From NCBI GenBank assembly GCA_024138025.1, contig JAMXBD010001254.1, forward strand, positions 124,001-188,000: a DNA stretch of 64,000 nucleotides. The letters are read 5' to 3'. Both the position numbers and the translations under genes were made by a program. The notes under the pieces were generated by a model. That model had not been told where the DNA came from, searched no databases, and saw only the letters and a list, made by a program, of their open reading frames with translations. Of this stretch, positions 22,707 to 35,831 are shown in pieces. The DNA comes from Combretum micranthum. Taxonomy: Eukaryota; Streptophyta; Magnoliopsida; Myrtales; Combretaceae. Each line of letters opens with the position of its first letter. The first letter of the stretch is position 1.

Positions 22707-24052
22707 AGCCGACCTAGAAGAGGACGACCGAGGGTAAGGCAGGCATCGAACAACCCGCCTGAAGAAGTTAACCAACCAGAAGTGCCCCCTGTGGCTCCTG
22801 CCCCGAACCGCAAGGCGACCTCCAAGCCACTCTGGGTCAATTAACACAACTTCTTAATGTGTTAGTTCAACAACAACAGAGGAATATGCCACCACAGGCA
22901 CCAGCTCAAGCACCACCCCAGCAGGCACCTCAAGCATCTGTACATGGACCAGCAGCACCTGATGCTCAATCGCATACAGTACCCTTGCCGCCTCCGCCAC
23001 CACCTCGACCATACAGAACTTCACTCCCAGATTTTATCAAAAGTAACCGTTACTTTGACGAGCTTTTGGGAAACCAGATGAAGCTGAGGATTGGCTCGCG
23101 CAGATAGAACGATCTTTTGCTGCTTATGAAGTTCCTCATCATCTTCGAATAAGCTATGGTACCTATATGTTAAGGTTTAATGCCCGGTCTGGTGGAGTCC
23201 AAGAGTAGAGAATTGCCGCCACCCATCACCTGGGATATGTTTCGGAATGAGTTTCTGGAAAATTATTTCCCTGGAAGTTTAAGAGTAAGATATAGTCGGA
23301 TTTCTTGCACATATCTCAGAAAGGAAAATCCATAGAACAATACGAGGGAGTTCAGCCGACTCCTGTATGCTCCTGATTCTTATAAGTATAGTGAGGAGCT
23401 AAAACGACAAGTGTTCCTGAATGGGTTAGATGAGGACCTAATGCGGTTAGAAGAGTTTGACATTCGGACCTTCAGAAATTAGTTGAAAGAGCAAGAATTG
23501 TTGAAGGGGCCAAGAAGAGGAAAGCTGGACTTTTGAGAAGAAAGTGCATGTGTTTGGAAGAAAATTTCAACCAGGAACAAGCTCCAATTTCCCTTCTAAG
23601 AGGTTTAAACCAATTAGCCACTTTAAGGGAAATTTCAGTGGACAGAAGGATAATTCCAAGGCAGCAGTAAGTTGTTGGAAATGCAAAGGGCACACTATCC
23701 GAAGAGATGCCCCCTTCTCCAGAACAAATGTTATTTCTGTGGTGACCCGAGCCATAAGATTCGGATTGCCCAAAGAAAGCTTCTACGACTTGTTTCGTAT
23801 GCAAGCAAATGGGACATTTTCCAACGAGTGTCCCCAAAGAAATCTCACAACAAACCACCTGTTGGATCTTCAGAGGACTTGCACCAACAAAGAGTGGGAA
23901 TGGAAGCGGAAGTCGCTCATCATCATATGCATGGGCTGAGAATTTACAACCTTGAAGGGCAATGGGTTTGTGAGGAGGATGCCGAAGAAGGAGTAGAGTT
24001 GGCTGCCCTGGACCATGGAGAGGAGTATGACTATAGCTTGGTTACAGGTTAG
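22707..24052 (+). pseudogene. gag: Element B gag, degenerate
   Basis: The region begins with an Arg-rich N-terminus (PRRGRPRVRQ near 22707), then a Gln/Pro-rich stretch with LLNVLVQQQQ at about 22850. The segment SLPDFIKSNRYFDE (23020-23060) matches element A. The capsid part (IERSFAAYEVPHHL, then YGTYMLRFNAR) continues in shifted frames to about 23520. Three zinc-knuckle segments follow (CWKCKG..., CYFCGDPSHK..., and C-K-Q-M-G-H-F-S-N-E-C in another frame) between 23670 and 23835. The C-terminus is acidic and ends at TAG 24050-24052. At least four frameshifts are needed to follow it. Gag would form the particle and package RNA. Domain order and the three knuckles match element A. Confidence 0.85.
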
Positions 24053-24179
24053 CCTCAACCTTTAAAATATCTGTTTGTTTTTATCTGTTGAGTATAAAGT
24101 TATGATGTATGTTGGAAATAATAGATGTCTAGGGAACCTTATAAAGACAATAAGAATAGTAACACACGCATCTTGAACA

Positions 24180-24575
24180 GGAACCATACAAATAGGGGAC
24201 CTGACCTTATACCCTCTTCGATACCGGTGCAACGCATTCCTTTATTGCCACTAGTATAGCCTTGAAGATCGGTTTACCTATCACCACAACCCCAACAAGT
24301 TTTCGTATAAAAACCCCCGGTAGTGTGGTGACTACCAAAGAAGTAATAAGGAATTGCCCCATGAAGATACAAGGCCATGAGGCAACCACCGATCTTATAG
24401 TAATAGAAATCAGCAAGTACGAAGTGATTCTCGGAATGAGTTGGTTGTCCATGGTGGAAGCAAAGGTAGATTGTAGAAATAAAAAGGTGGAATTCATGGG
24501 ACAAGACGGGAAGAAAGCGTTTTTGGGAGAATCCGCAACTTCTAAAAGTTTGGAGTTAAGTTCGTTCAGCTAATT
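24180..24575 (+). pseudogene. Element B protease domain
   Basis: This is an aspartic protease of the Ty3/gypsy Pol polyprotein. The catalytic motif FDTGATHSF starts at 24217, with the Asp codon at 24220-24222. EVILGMSWLSMVEAKVDC lies near 24420-24475. The frame is open from about 24202 to the stop at 24571-24573. It sits between gag and RT as expected. The stretch joining it to gag (24053-24180) is poorly readable and probably frameshifted. Confidence 0.85.
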
Positions 24576-24605
24576 GAAGAAGTTGAGGAAGGAGTTGAAA
24601 GTTAT

Positions 24606-25540
24606 GTGGGAAGTACGGAGGAGGATGAGGAAAGACCCAACATTGACGACATCCCCATCGTTAATGAGTTCTCCGATGTTTTTCCAGAAGAATTGCCTGG
24701 GTTACCCCCAAAACGAGAAATCGATTTCGAGATCGATTTGATGCCAAAAACAGAACCCATATCCAAGGCACCATACCGAATGGCACCTGTTGAGCTCAAG
24801 GAACTTAAGAAGCAATTACAAGAATTGCTTGACCAAGGATTCGTTAGACCAAGTGTCTCACCTTGGGGAGCTCCGGTATTATTCGTAAAGAAGAAGGATG
24901 GATCGATGAGGTTGTGTATTGATTATCGAGAACTCAATAAGGTCACTATAAAGAATAAGTATCCATTGCCAAGGATTGACGATCTCTTTGACCAACTACA
25001 AGGAGCAAGTGTATTCTCACGCATTGATTTGAGATCAGGATACCACCAGCTAAGGATTAAACCGAGGATGTGTCAAAGACCGCTTTCAGAACTCGGTATG
25101 GACACTATGAGTTCATGGTTATGCCATTTGGTTGACTAATGCACCAGCTGCTTTCATGGACTTGATGAATCGGGTGTATAAGCCGCTCTTGGATAAATGC
25201 GTGATTGTCTTCATTGATGATATTTTGGTCTATTCTAAAACACGGAGCAACACAAAGAACATCTAAGAATGGCATTACAAACCTTAAGGGAGCACAAGTT
25301 ATATGCCAAATTATCCAAGTGTGACTTTTGGTTGGACCAAATATCTTTTCTAGGACATGTTATCTCAGGGAAAGGAATATCAGTAGATCCTGAAAAGATT
25401 AAGGCCGTAATGGAATGGAAACAACCAAGGACGGTGACTGAGATTAGAAGTTTTCTTGGATTAGCTGGCTATTACAGGAAGTTCGTGCAAGATTTCTCAA
25501 AAATAGCTAAGCCTAACTCAGTTGACCCAGAAGAATGAAA
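24606..25540 (+). pseudogene. Element B reverse transcriptase domain
   Basis: RT of the chromovirus type. The open part (24606-25139) carries [19 protein letters not shown], the linker to RT, then [33 protein letters not shown] and [13 protein letters not shown], the fingers and palm motifs. After a frameshift near 25068 the frame continues with [15 protein letters not shown] and [13 protein letters not shown], whose IDD is the catalytic metal-binding pair (about 25200-25240). The thumb/connection follows at 25269-25538 ([23 protein letters not shown]). The domain copies element RNA into DNA in the particle. At least two frameshifts make it inactive. Confidence 0.9.
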
Positions 25541-25985
25541 GGTTCATTTGGAATGAGAAGAGGGAACAAAGTTTCCAAGAGTTAAAGCAACGGTTGGTAT
25601 CTGCTCCAATTTTAACCTTACCTGATCCGAAAAGCCATATACCATCCATAGTGATGCGTCAAGAAATGGCTTAGGATGCGTGCTTATGCAAGAAGGGAAG
25701 GTAATTGCTTATGCTTCACGGCAGTTGAGGCCGCATGAACAAAATTACCCGACATGATCTTGAGTTAGCCGCAGTTGTCTTCGCTCTCAAGCTTTGGAGG
25801 CACTACCTATATGGACAGAGATGCGAGATTTATACAGACCATAAGAGCCTCAACTATTACACAAAAGAAATTGAATATGAGGCAAAGGAGATGGTTAGAG
25901 TTGATCAAAGACTATGATCTTGGAATAAATTATTGCCCTGGAAGAGTGAATGCGGTAGCAGACGCTTTGAGTCGAAAGAATCACA
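25541..25985 (+). pseudogene. Element B RNase H domain
   Basis: RNase H of the Pol polyprotein, which removes RNA from the RNA:DNA hybrid. Recognisable pieces across shifted frames are a first catalytic block with [10 protein letters not shown] near 25640-25680, the helix with [20 protein letters not shown] near 25750-25810, [11 protein letters not shown] near 25830-25860, and the conserved tail [20 protein letters not shown] near 25910-25970. It lies directly after RT and before integrase. Two or more frameshifts are present. Confidence 0.85.
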
Positions 25986-26039
25986 GAGAAGTTGCAGCCA
26001 TGCTCACAACCCAAAGAGAACTTATAAAGGAATTTGAGA

Positions 26040-26486
26040 GGCTGAGCATCGAATTTGTAGGATGAAGTGTGGAAGTAGAAATTTCCCATTTGATAATAGA
26101 GCCAATTCTAATAGAAAGAATCAAGGAATCTCAGCGATATGATGTAGTCATATAAAAGTTGAAAAGTGAGATACAAGGAGGAAAGTATGATGATTTTGAG
26201 ATAGATGAGGAGGATGTAGTAAGGATGAAGGGAAGATTATGTGTACCGAATGATGAGGAGATGAAAAAGGAAATTATGAGTGAGGTACATAACTCGGGAT
26301 ATACCATGCACCCCGGTGGTACCAAGATGTACCAAGACCTTAAAAGTTGCTTTTGGTGGAATGGTATGAAAAGGGACGTGGCTGAATTCATAATGAAGTG
26401 TCTCGTATGTCAACAAGTAAAGATTGAAAACCAAAGGCCAGGAGGACTTTTGAAACCATTGACCATACCGGAATGGAAATGGGATC
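26040..26486 (+). pseudogene. Element B integrase, N-terminal part (zinc domain), before insertion
   Basis: An open segment (26159-26490) carries the HHCC zinc domain: HNSGYTMHPGGTKMYQDL supplies the two His, and CLVCQQVK supplies the two Cys. The typical linker QRPGGLLKPLTIPEWKWD follows and stops where the solo LTR enters at 26487. The missing continuation is at 31315, joined by the GGATC target duplication (26482-26486 and 31310-31314). Integrase inserts the cDNA into the genome. Confidence 0.9.
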
Positions 26487-29400
26487 TGTCACGCCCCGAA
26501 GGGTACCCTAAACGTGGCAGTCCGCCGTACACAATATTAAAGCCTAAGAATGATCACCTCAATCATGCGAAGGCTTCCATACTATGTACAAGGCGTCTAA
26601 CACATAAAGGAGACACATCGGAATGATACATTTTATGTTGATACAAATGAGTAACAATGTAAAGGAAATATACATTTACTATACTCCAAATACATAACCA
26701 TATACTTCAAGATACAATTCATCAACTTCAACTACATTCATCCTAAGACTTCACTACATAAAGCTATTACAAAGCAAATCGTAAAGCTTAGCCAAAACTT
26801 CAAACATTCTTATATCTTGCCGGAATTCCGAAATCATTCTCGGCTTCAACCATCTCGGTCCCCACTTAGCATTCTTGGAATAACCTGCTCATTTAAATAA
26901 CTATTGGGGTATAAGCTACACTAGCTTAGTGAGATTCATTTCCACAATAATATACTCAATTGTAAAATATACAAACAAGTTTATTTAACAATCATATGAA
27001 TGCACAAACACGTGAGCATACAAGCATATGACCTTCCGGTAGCCATATGTGAATGGATTTACGCCCTCCATTCAGGGTTTGGGGTGGTCCATGAACATGC
27101 AACCAAAATTCCAATATTTTCTCTTGTGGTTTATAGTGTCTGCTCCACTGCCCATTAACATAAGCGACCTCATAGGCCCTTGATGTTAACGAAGGTGGTC
27201 CTCCACCTGTTTATATGTATTGGTTTATAGTGTCTACTCCACTGCCCGTTAACTTAAGCGACCCTGCAGATCCTTAACGTTAACGAAGGCCCTGCCTCCC
27301 GATCATACTTTTGTTCCCACCAAAAGCATTCTCGTAATGCAATGTGACTCACAGATGATATGCATGTACAGTTTATTTATAGAATCGTAGCAAGTTCATT
27401 ATGCAAATTAAGAGCGATCATAGAGTATTTCAAACAATCCAAGTCTATACTAACTCATACAATATTATTTCAACAAGTCTTATCTCGATATACTTATCAT
27501 TCATTCAACATGAAAAGTTCATTTCTCATCAACAATTTTATCTTTACCTAAATCTAGTGCTACTACAATTACAAGCACACTCAATGAGCATAATTACTCA
27601 GGAAATGAACTCACTCGGCCATTGGATCACCGGTCTTCTAGTAATAATCCGGTGGTAAAGAGTCAACGTTCACGGGTTCACCTAATCACATAAGAAATAC
27701 TCTAATGAGTATTCTACCATCTAAGGATACTAAACCTCTAAGAAAACTTAGCGAAATCAAAATTCGCGTCATTTTCGATGTCCCGATTTAAAATGGCCAT
27801 AACTTGGTCATTTTAACTCGGAATCTCACGATTTATATCGATTTCTATCTACTTCGGAAGAGCTTTTTAAATATGAAGTTTAAATCAAGTTTTGAAAATA
27901 TCTAAGCCTCGGAAACGAGGGATCAGATCTGTACAGCGGGTATATAGATTCCGAAAATGCGGTTTTCATGAATGCACTTGAGATCCCTAAGTGCAAAATG
28001 AAACTAAATGCAATGGTAATGATTTTCCCTATCATGAATGTCATGATATGAACTTTAATGAGCCTAAGTTCTTATAGCTTTTTAGATTTAAAGAATTTTA
28101 AAAACAAACTTTTCTTAGAAACCATTTTATACCAATGTTTAGTAAGTGAATTCCCTACACTTGACCACAACTACATATTACAAGGATTTTCTTTAGAAAA
28201 ACTCTACTTTGTTTAAAGAAATTTTGACCCTTATATTAGTTATATCCTACGACCTTTATTTCTTTAAGAAAATCCTCCTTTATAAACTTTTAAGTGGGTC
28301 TTTACTATGGGTTTCCAAAAATCCGAATTTAGAAAATTCCACTTTCAAGTTGATTCCTTTGAGAAAAATACATTTTATACTCAAAACTTTAAGTATTTAT
28401 TATACTCATATCCTAAGGACTTCATTTATTTAAGAAAATATCATTTTTGAAGTTGGAAAAATAGTGTTTTCTAACCATACATCCATTATTACGAATTTCA
28501 TCTATATGACTTTTAGTTCAAAACTTCTATTGGACTTCATTTCTTGTTTCCAACATTTTCTTTAGAAAAATCTCATTTAGACTTATGAAAAATACTACCA
28601 AACATTATCTATTACCCATAGGCTTCATTTCTCTTGTAAAATACATGTTTAGAAGTTGATAAAAGTGTTTTTAACCTAGGTTTCTAAAGTCATCCGAATT
28701 TACACAAGTTCATATTTTGAAAAGTGTTTTCCTTTTTGACTTTATTAACTTATCTAACCATAGATCTACATACTAGGAAGGTGATTTACTAAAGACAAAA
28801 GCATTAAAGACTATAAATGCACATAAACACAAAATAGAAATGAAATCTTAAATGCCTACATGATTATGAGTAGCAAAATGATAGATCTATTATTTCATAT
28901 GCTCAAATGAGTTTTGAAAACATAAAAACTATAGTTTTATAAAAGATCCTTTGTTTAAAACGCTTTTTGATGAAAACTCATAAAGCTTATGCCTTGAAAG
29001 CTCCTTGAAATACAAGATCTACTAGTGATGGTTTGGTATTCTTGTTTGATATTTCCTTGTCCCTATCAAAAGATCATGGGGACATTTAGTTGGAAATATC
29101 CAAGAATCACTTAGCCATAACAAGATCTATGTGTGGAAGGAGTGAAAGTTCACTTACTTGGAGTAATTTAAGAGATGAAAAGAAGAAATGGAAGTTGTGT
29201 GTGTGTGTAGGGGAGCTTGGAAACTTTCGGCCAAGAGAGGAAGAGGAGAGGTTTTGAGAGCTTTTTCCACTTTGTGAAGTTTGTAAAATGAGTGAATGAA
29301 GAAGAGAGAGAAAATATGGCTTAAATATAAAGTGGATTTAGGTTAAAAGAAGAAAGAAAAAATTGTAAATTGGAGCATGGAGGGGGGAACTATTCACGCC

Positions 29401-31309
29401 GGTCACTATTCATGAGGGGGAGAAAAAGTTTGATTTTCTTCTTTTGATTTGGCTTTGATTTGAATTGTGTACCATTTGTCATAATTGTCTTGATTTTTAA
29501 GAGACAAAAAGTAATTTAGAAAGGTGATTGATTGAGTGATGGTAAGAGTTGAAATATAGAGTGTGCTAATAGGTAGTATAGGTGGTACTTTTTGAATAGT
29601 AGTGAATAGTTGACAAGACAATTTAATTTCCGGTAGTAATGAAATACGAATAAAAAGGCTATAACTGTATTTTTCATAAGCCGGAAAATTATGAAAAATA
29701 TATTTTTGAAATCCTTATTTTATTTCGATTCAAATGAGTATTCATAAAGAAATTTTTGAAATTCTAGTTTCGGGGCACGCTTTTCTATAATGGGTCTCGG
29801 GATGACCCGGAATAGAAAATTTTTCGAAATCAAAACTTTTCATGGTTTAAAATATACTTTAAAACAATATTCCATATTACATTATTTTATAAAATTTCTT
29901 TTGATATGGAACCGAAGAAAAGCCGGATTTAGGGTTTCTAGGTTTTTCTCATAACGCTTTGAACTAAACCAGTTTAGGGTTTCATTTTCTGGTTTTCGAA
30001 GTTTACTCGATTACTAGGAAACTCGGGGTATATAAAAAAAATAATAATAATAAAATTGTGTAATGAAATAAAATGAATAGTGCAAAAGACTAATCAATTA
30101 CCGGTAGAAATGAAAATACGATAAAAATGTTATAATTGTAACTTTTATAACCCGAAAAATTATATAACTAATATATTTAGAAATCTCATGGAATTACGAG
30201 TCTAACGGTACTAGTGGTATATTTTTGATATCTCGAGCCCCGGGACACGCTTTTCAAAGTCTGTATCCGAACGGGTTCAAATAGGTAAAAATTTACCAAT
30301 CTGATATTATACAAACTTATATTACTATGAGCTATTCTACATATTTAAACTACACCTTGGCCTCTAGGATTAAGGGGCTAGATTGCCGGACTTAACTATT
30401 GTATTCCGGTTAGGGTTTCCGGATGATTTTCCGGTTTAGACCTTTGCCAATTGGAAACTGATTTTCTGTTTATACATATTTAGTTTGAGAAATTTATTTT
30501 AAATTTTTTTTTATAAGTCTTTAATATCTCTTATTGCTTTCGGAAATCTTGAATTGAATTATTATATCCGGAGTTATATCGGTAATGGTTACCGGATATG
30601 ATTTTCTTGAGTTTGAGTCAAATATCTATTTTTGGAATGATTTTGGGGAAATCTTGATTTTTATAATTTGCTTTGAAAAAGGATCTTCATAGTGTTTTGT
30701 TTTCGAATTTATTTTTGCTTCGATTTAAGGTTTTATGAACAATTGGTTAACTTAAGGATTATTTAATTTGTTATTTTGTTTCTTGAATTCTTCCTTCTTA
30801 AGGTCACGAGATTTCAATTTCTAACTCGTTCTATGATTCCTGAGAGTTTGATTCGATCGTTAGGGCTTTATTGTGATTTCCGTCTCTTAGGATTATTAGT
30901 CTGGTCGTTTGGGGAATTTCCAAAGTCTATATTTTATTATTGGCAGATAAAGTTTTCTTAATCGTGCCAAAGCCTAGTTATGGAATTGGCCTTTGGTGAT
31001 TTCCTGATCCTTCAAATTGTCATGTTATAGATTAACTTGCTTTTTAGCAATTTATCACTGTGTTTTATTTTTATCCCGATTTTTATTAATTATAGATTAG
31101 GTAAGCAGTTTATCTTACGTAATGCTTTTTGGACTTAAGGACTTTTGTAGTCCTTGTTTTATTTTTAGATTTTGTCAAGACTAATGAATTCTTACTTTCG
31201 TTTATATTTCAGGACTCGTTCAAAGTTCGGTTTTAATTTGGAGTGATTTTTAGGGTTTATTTTCGAAGTTCATCGTAGAGTTATTTACTGAAATTTTCCG
31301 GGGCTTACA
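26487..31309 (-). mobile_element. Solo LTR, composite 4.8-kb class, inside element B integrase
   Basis: The plus strand runs from TGTCACGCCCCGAAGGG to CCGGGGCTTACA with perfect GGATC duplications on both sides. The rest of the integrase frame resumes exactly after it, which proves the ends. Sense is minus. In sense order it has a 1.28-kb 5' extension with the type II U3 module (about 30290-30080), an embedded LTR-start-like sequence (plus strand GGGGTATATA, 30025-30034), the type I module (about 29820-29620), a GA/CT-rich leader near 29300-29200, degenerate repeats, and the conserved 3' end. No coding domains; predicted frames inside are AT-rich noise. Confidence 0.92.
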
Positions 31310-31314
31310 GGATC

Positions 31315-32414
31315 AAATTACAATGGACTTCGTATGTGGATTACCCCGAACATCAGCTGGATATGATGCCATATGGGTAATCGTGGATCGACTCACCAAG
31401 TCAGCACACTTCATCCCCATAAACATGACCTACTCAATGGAGAAGTTGGCCCGACTATATGTAAGGTAGATTATGAGACTGTATGGAGTTCCAACAGGAA
31501 TTGTATCGGATCGAGATCCCCAATTCGTGTCAAAATTCTGGATGAGTCTTCAGAAGTGTATAGGAACTAAGTTACATTTCAGTACAGCTTATCATCCACA
31601 AACTGATGGACAATCAGAGCGAACTATTCAGACCTTGGAAGACATGTTGAGAGCTTGTGTTATGGAATTCAAAGGAAGCTGGGAAGCACATCTACCTTTG
31701 GTAAAGTTTGCTTACAACAACAGCTATCATTCAACAATTAAGATGCCACTGTACGAAGCTTTGTATGGAAGAAGGTGTAGATCACCTTTATTTTGGGATG
31801 ATGTGGAAAAGTTAACAATTGGACCAGATCTCATCCAAGACGCTTCAAATAAAGTCAGGATTATTCAGCAAATGATGAAAGAGGCCCAAGATAGACAGAA
31901 AAGTTGGGCAGATCAAAAACGGCGAATCCTTGAGTTTGACATTGGTGATCATGTGTACCTAAAAGTAAATCCGATAAAGAGTATTCATCGTGAACGGGCT
32001 CGAGGAAAGCTAAGCCCAAGGTATATCGGACCTTTCGAAATCCTCGAACGAGTAGGCGATTTGGCTTATCGCTTGGCATTACCACCAAACCTGTCGAGAG
32101 TACATAATGTCTTCCATGTCTCAGTACTAAGAAAGCATATCCCCGACCCTGATCGGATTATAGAACTTGAACCAGTCAGGCTGAAAGAGAACTTGACTTA
32201 TGAGGAGCACCCAGTTCAAATTCTGGATCAAAAGGTTCAAAAGCTGAGAAATAAGGAAATCCGATATTCAAGGTGTTATGGAGTAATCATTCGCAAGAAG
32301 AGGCTACTTAGGAAGCCGATGATGAGATCCGAAAGAAATATCCAAATCTCTTTGAAGATTCAGGTACGAATTTTAAGTTACGAATTTCAAGTATTAAAAC
32401 AAAACTTTCTTTAA
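31315..32414 (+). pseudogene. Element B integrase core, C-terminal domain and chromodomain remnant
   Basis: It resumes with ITMDFVCGLPRTSAGYDA, holding the first catalytic Asp. A TAG stop near 31468 is followed by the long frame 31473-32414: [15 protein letters not shown] (second Asp), [20 protein letters not shown] (catalytic Glu), the GPY/F-type module [23 protein letters not shown] in two parts, and [16 protein letters not shown]. After a shift near 32255 a chromodomain-like tail can be read ([14 protein letters not shown], then a TAG where Trp is expected, then [15 protein letters not shown]). Such tails guide integration to particular chromatin in chromoviruses. The tail and its wording are typical of the Tekay/Del clade. 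Confidence 0.9.
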
Positions 32415-32425
32415 GGGGCGTAGGT
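32411..32425 (+). other. Polypurine tract of element B
   Basis: TTAAGGGGCGTAGGT lies immediately before the 3' LTR start (TGTAAACCCC at 32426). This is the expected plus-strand primer position, although the run of purines is short and interrupted. Confidence 0.6.
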
Positions 32426-33123
32426 TGTAAACCCCTAAAATTTTCGGTTAATTTTAAGTTTGATCTTAGAATTAAAAGTCAACCGAAACCCTAAAGGTCA
32501 TCAAAAGGCTAGTATAAACCCTAGATTCTAGATCCGACATTCTCGTTTTCTTTAGCCCTAGAAAACAAAGTTGGAATAATTAGCGATAATAGTTTGTAAT
32601 AGCTATAGGTTATAAAAAAATATCAGAATTTCGAAATTCAAGTGTCCTTTGAACTCGATCGGACACGGTTCTTGAAAAACTTGTCCCGGGGCTCGGAATA
32701 GTAAAAATATTTTGAATATACCGTTAGACTCGTAAAAATATAAGATTTTCAAAAATATCAATTTCGTAATTTTTCGGTAGCTAAAAATATTAGATATCGC
32801 ATTTATACGCGTATTTTCTTACTACCGGTATTTAATTGTCATGTCTACTTTTACATACACTATTTTCTACTATTCTATACTATTCATCTATCTTTACTTT
32901 TTCTTACAACCTACTCTTACAACCCATACACCTATTTCTTACACATTTTCATTTTCAATACAATTTCACATCTTTCATTTCTTACTTTTAATTAACAAAA
33001 TAACAAAAAAATAAAATTTTCCCTCTCTCCCATGCACAATTTGCGTCGGCCCCTCTCTCTTTCTATCTATATTGTTTTGTTTTTCATTTATTTAATTAAC
33101 ACAAATTATCTCCCACATTTTCC

Positions 33124-33131
33124 TATAAATA
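33124..33131 (+). promoter_or_regulatory. TATA box of element B 3' LTR
   Basis: TATAAATA, followed by CCCC and a pyrimidine-rich leader, as in the 5' LTR. If active it would drive readout transcription into the flanking DNA. Confidence 0.65.
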
Positions 33132-35831
33132 CCCCCTCATACCTTCAGTTCTTTCACACTTCTTCATTTCTAAAGTTACTCTCTCAAAATCTCTCAAGAA
33201 TTCTCTTCCAAGAAGCTCTCTTTAGTTCATCTCTTTTAGGTAAACTTTCTTCAAGAAATTCCTATGTTCATCTACTTAGTATGAACTTAGTGTGTGTTTT
33301 CTAAAACCATGAAGGTTAAGAAAGCAACAATAGGTTCATACCTTGTTTTTGTTCATAATCTCAACCCCTTTATGTTCTTTTATGTTCATAATTATCTAAT
33401 ATATCTATATAGATATATATAATATTTAGAGCATATAAGCTCATTGTCTTGCAATTTATTTATCTTTCATGTAATTTATTTACTTCCTTGCTATTTATTT
33501 AATTTCAAGTTGTTTTTAAAACTAGTCTTTCTAGTCTTAGACTTGTTCTCATCTAGTCAAAACATTTTCTTTTTCTTTTGGGACTAGTCATTTCTTAGTC
33601 CCGGGATACCTTGAACAAGCTAAGGTTCCAATACTTGATTTATTTTCTTAATAGCTTATTCTTTCAAGTGTTATGTTCCTTTATATTTTCATAACTTATG
33701 ACTCATATTCATGCATGAACATAATGGTTTTGTCTCAACAAAACAAATGAAGAAATATTTTCTTAAAAATAAAGATTCTTTTCTAGAAACAAAAACAAGT
33801 AATTAATGTTTTTCTAAGAACTAAGAAGCCATTTTTTTTAACAAACTTAGAGGAGTTCCTAATAGATTCTTATAAACATACATAAAAGGATTTTAAGAAA
33901 ACAAGGATTTTTCAACAACTTCATCTTCTCTTCATATAATAGAAATTCCATTTCATTAAAATGATCTCCAGAAATCAAGAAGTCATTTTTCTAAATATAG
34001 AAGTGTCAAATACTTTCAAAAGTGTTGGAAGCTAAGTTTAGGAAATAAAAATCATTCTTTAAGAAATTAAGAAGATTATGAAAATAAGATTTAGGAAAAG
34101 AAAAGAGATACTCATCATAAACAACTTAAAACAATTTTTAAAGCAATTACAAGCAATTAAATTTAGAGAAAGAAATACTCATTTCAAATAACTCAAAATC
34201 TTTTCAAAGTAAAATGGACACTTCAAGAATTCTTAAATTCAAAATCTTTCAAAACTTTACTTTTTCAATTGAGACAACTTCATTCACTTCATACATTTGT
34301 CATGAGTCAATAAATATATGAATATACTTTCCAAAAGTTTTACAGGTTATTATAATGTCTACCTCATCAAGTGAGCTTTTGATAAAAGAAGGAAAACAAG
34401 TTTTTACAAATTCATAATGAATCTGGTCGCTGCTTTTTTGGAACCCAAACAACTTAGTTTGTTGAAAATAAGTTTAGAAATGAGTAGATCTTTTCGAGTA
34501 GGTAGAAAACGATTTATTATTTGAGAAATTCCGAGATAAAATGAGCAAGTTATGACCATTCTAAGTTGGAATTTCCTCTTATACGATTTTACCGCGATTT
34601 TTAGAAAAGTTTAGAATCTGCAAGAAGAGAAACTTCATGAAATACTCATTTTGGGTATTCTTGATCAGATAATCTCGAGGAGGATTGTTCGTATCTCGAA
34701 GATTACTACGATTAGTGGAAATCCCGAACGACTCATCCATTTCAAGAAAGGTGTCATCATGGCTGAGTGAGTTTATTCCCCGTTATTTTTCATACTTATG
34801 ATTGTGCTTGTAAAATTAGTTGCACTAGAATTTAGGCAAAAATCAAATGGAAGTTGTATGATAACATGTTGAAAGAATATTAAGTATATCGAAACTTGAT
34901 TTGTTTGTAATAAAGTTGTTTGTACATTACTATCTTGAAGTGTTTGAAATTGGTTGCTCACTTGAAAGAAGATAAATATAACTACTAGACTTTAATTAAG
35001 AAATTATGCATGCACTTCATATGTTGAGTCACATTTCATTCACTACTATACAATTGGTGGGACAAGTATATAATAGTGGTGGTAGACATAACCGGTATAT
35101 CATGTAAGTGGCGAGTAGGAGCCAGTAAGAACTACGTAAATTGGTGGCTAGTAGGAGCCTGTAATAACTACAATTTTTTATGGCGTATAAGAGCCGGTAA
35201 GATCTATAAAAGTGTTTTAAAAGTTGTGGCTGTAATTGGCTTGAATACCCAACCCCGAATGAAGGGCGTAAATTCAACATATGATTCCCGGAAAGTCATA
35301 TGTCTTGTATGCTCACGTGGTTGTTGCATTCCATATGTTTGAATAATAAACTTGGTTGATAATTTACTTTGAGTAAATTTTGGGATTTACTCACTAAGCC
35401 CATAAGCTTACAACCCCTATAGGTATTTGTATTCTCAAGAACACCTATTTTTGTGCCCGGGGCCTCCCCATATCCGTGTAAGTTTTCCATTGAAGCTTTT
35501 AGAGGAAATCTACTTGAAGATTTAGATTAAAATTCCTTTGAAATCTTTAATATAGTATTTGGATGTTGTAAAGACTATCACGATCTTTGGGATTAGCAGG
35601 GGTATGCCCCTAAGAAATCATGTAATAGACCTTTGGTTATTAATGATATAATATATTTTATTTCTAGATTCTTTGTGTGTTCATCTTTACTTGCTTAAAC
35701 TATGCTTTCCAAAAGCGTCTCCTATTACCGTGCTAGACGCCTTACATGTAATACTAAGGTTTTCGCATGACTAAGTTAGTCATTCTTACGTCTTGATATT
35801 ATATGTGGCGGACTGCCACGTTTAGGATACC

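Noticed and set aside
30776..30961. 61-codon frame between composite-LTR segments
   Set aside because: Inside the U3 extension of the solo LTR; AT-rich and hydrophobic by composition, absent in the sister LTRs.
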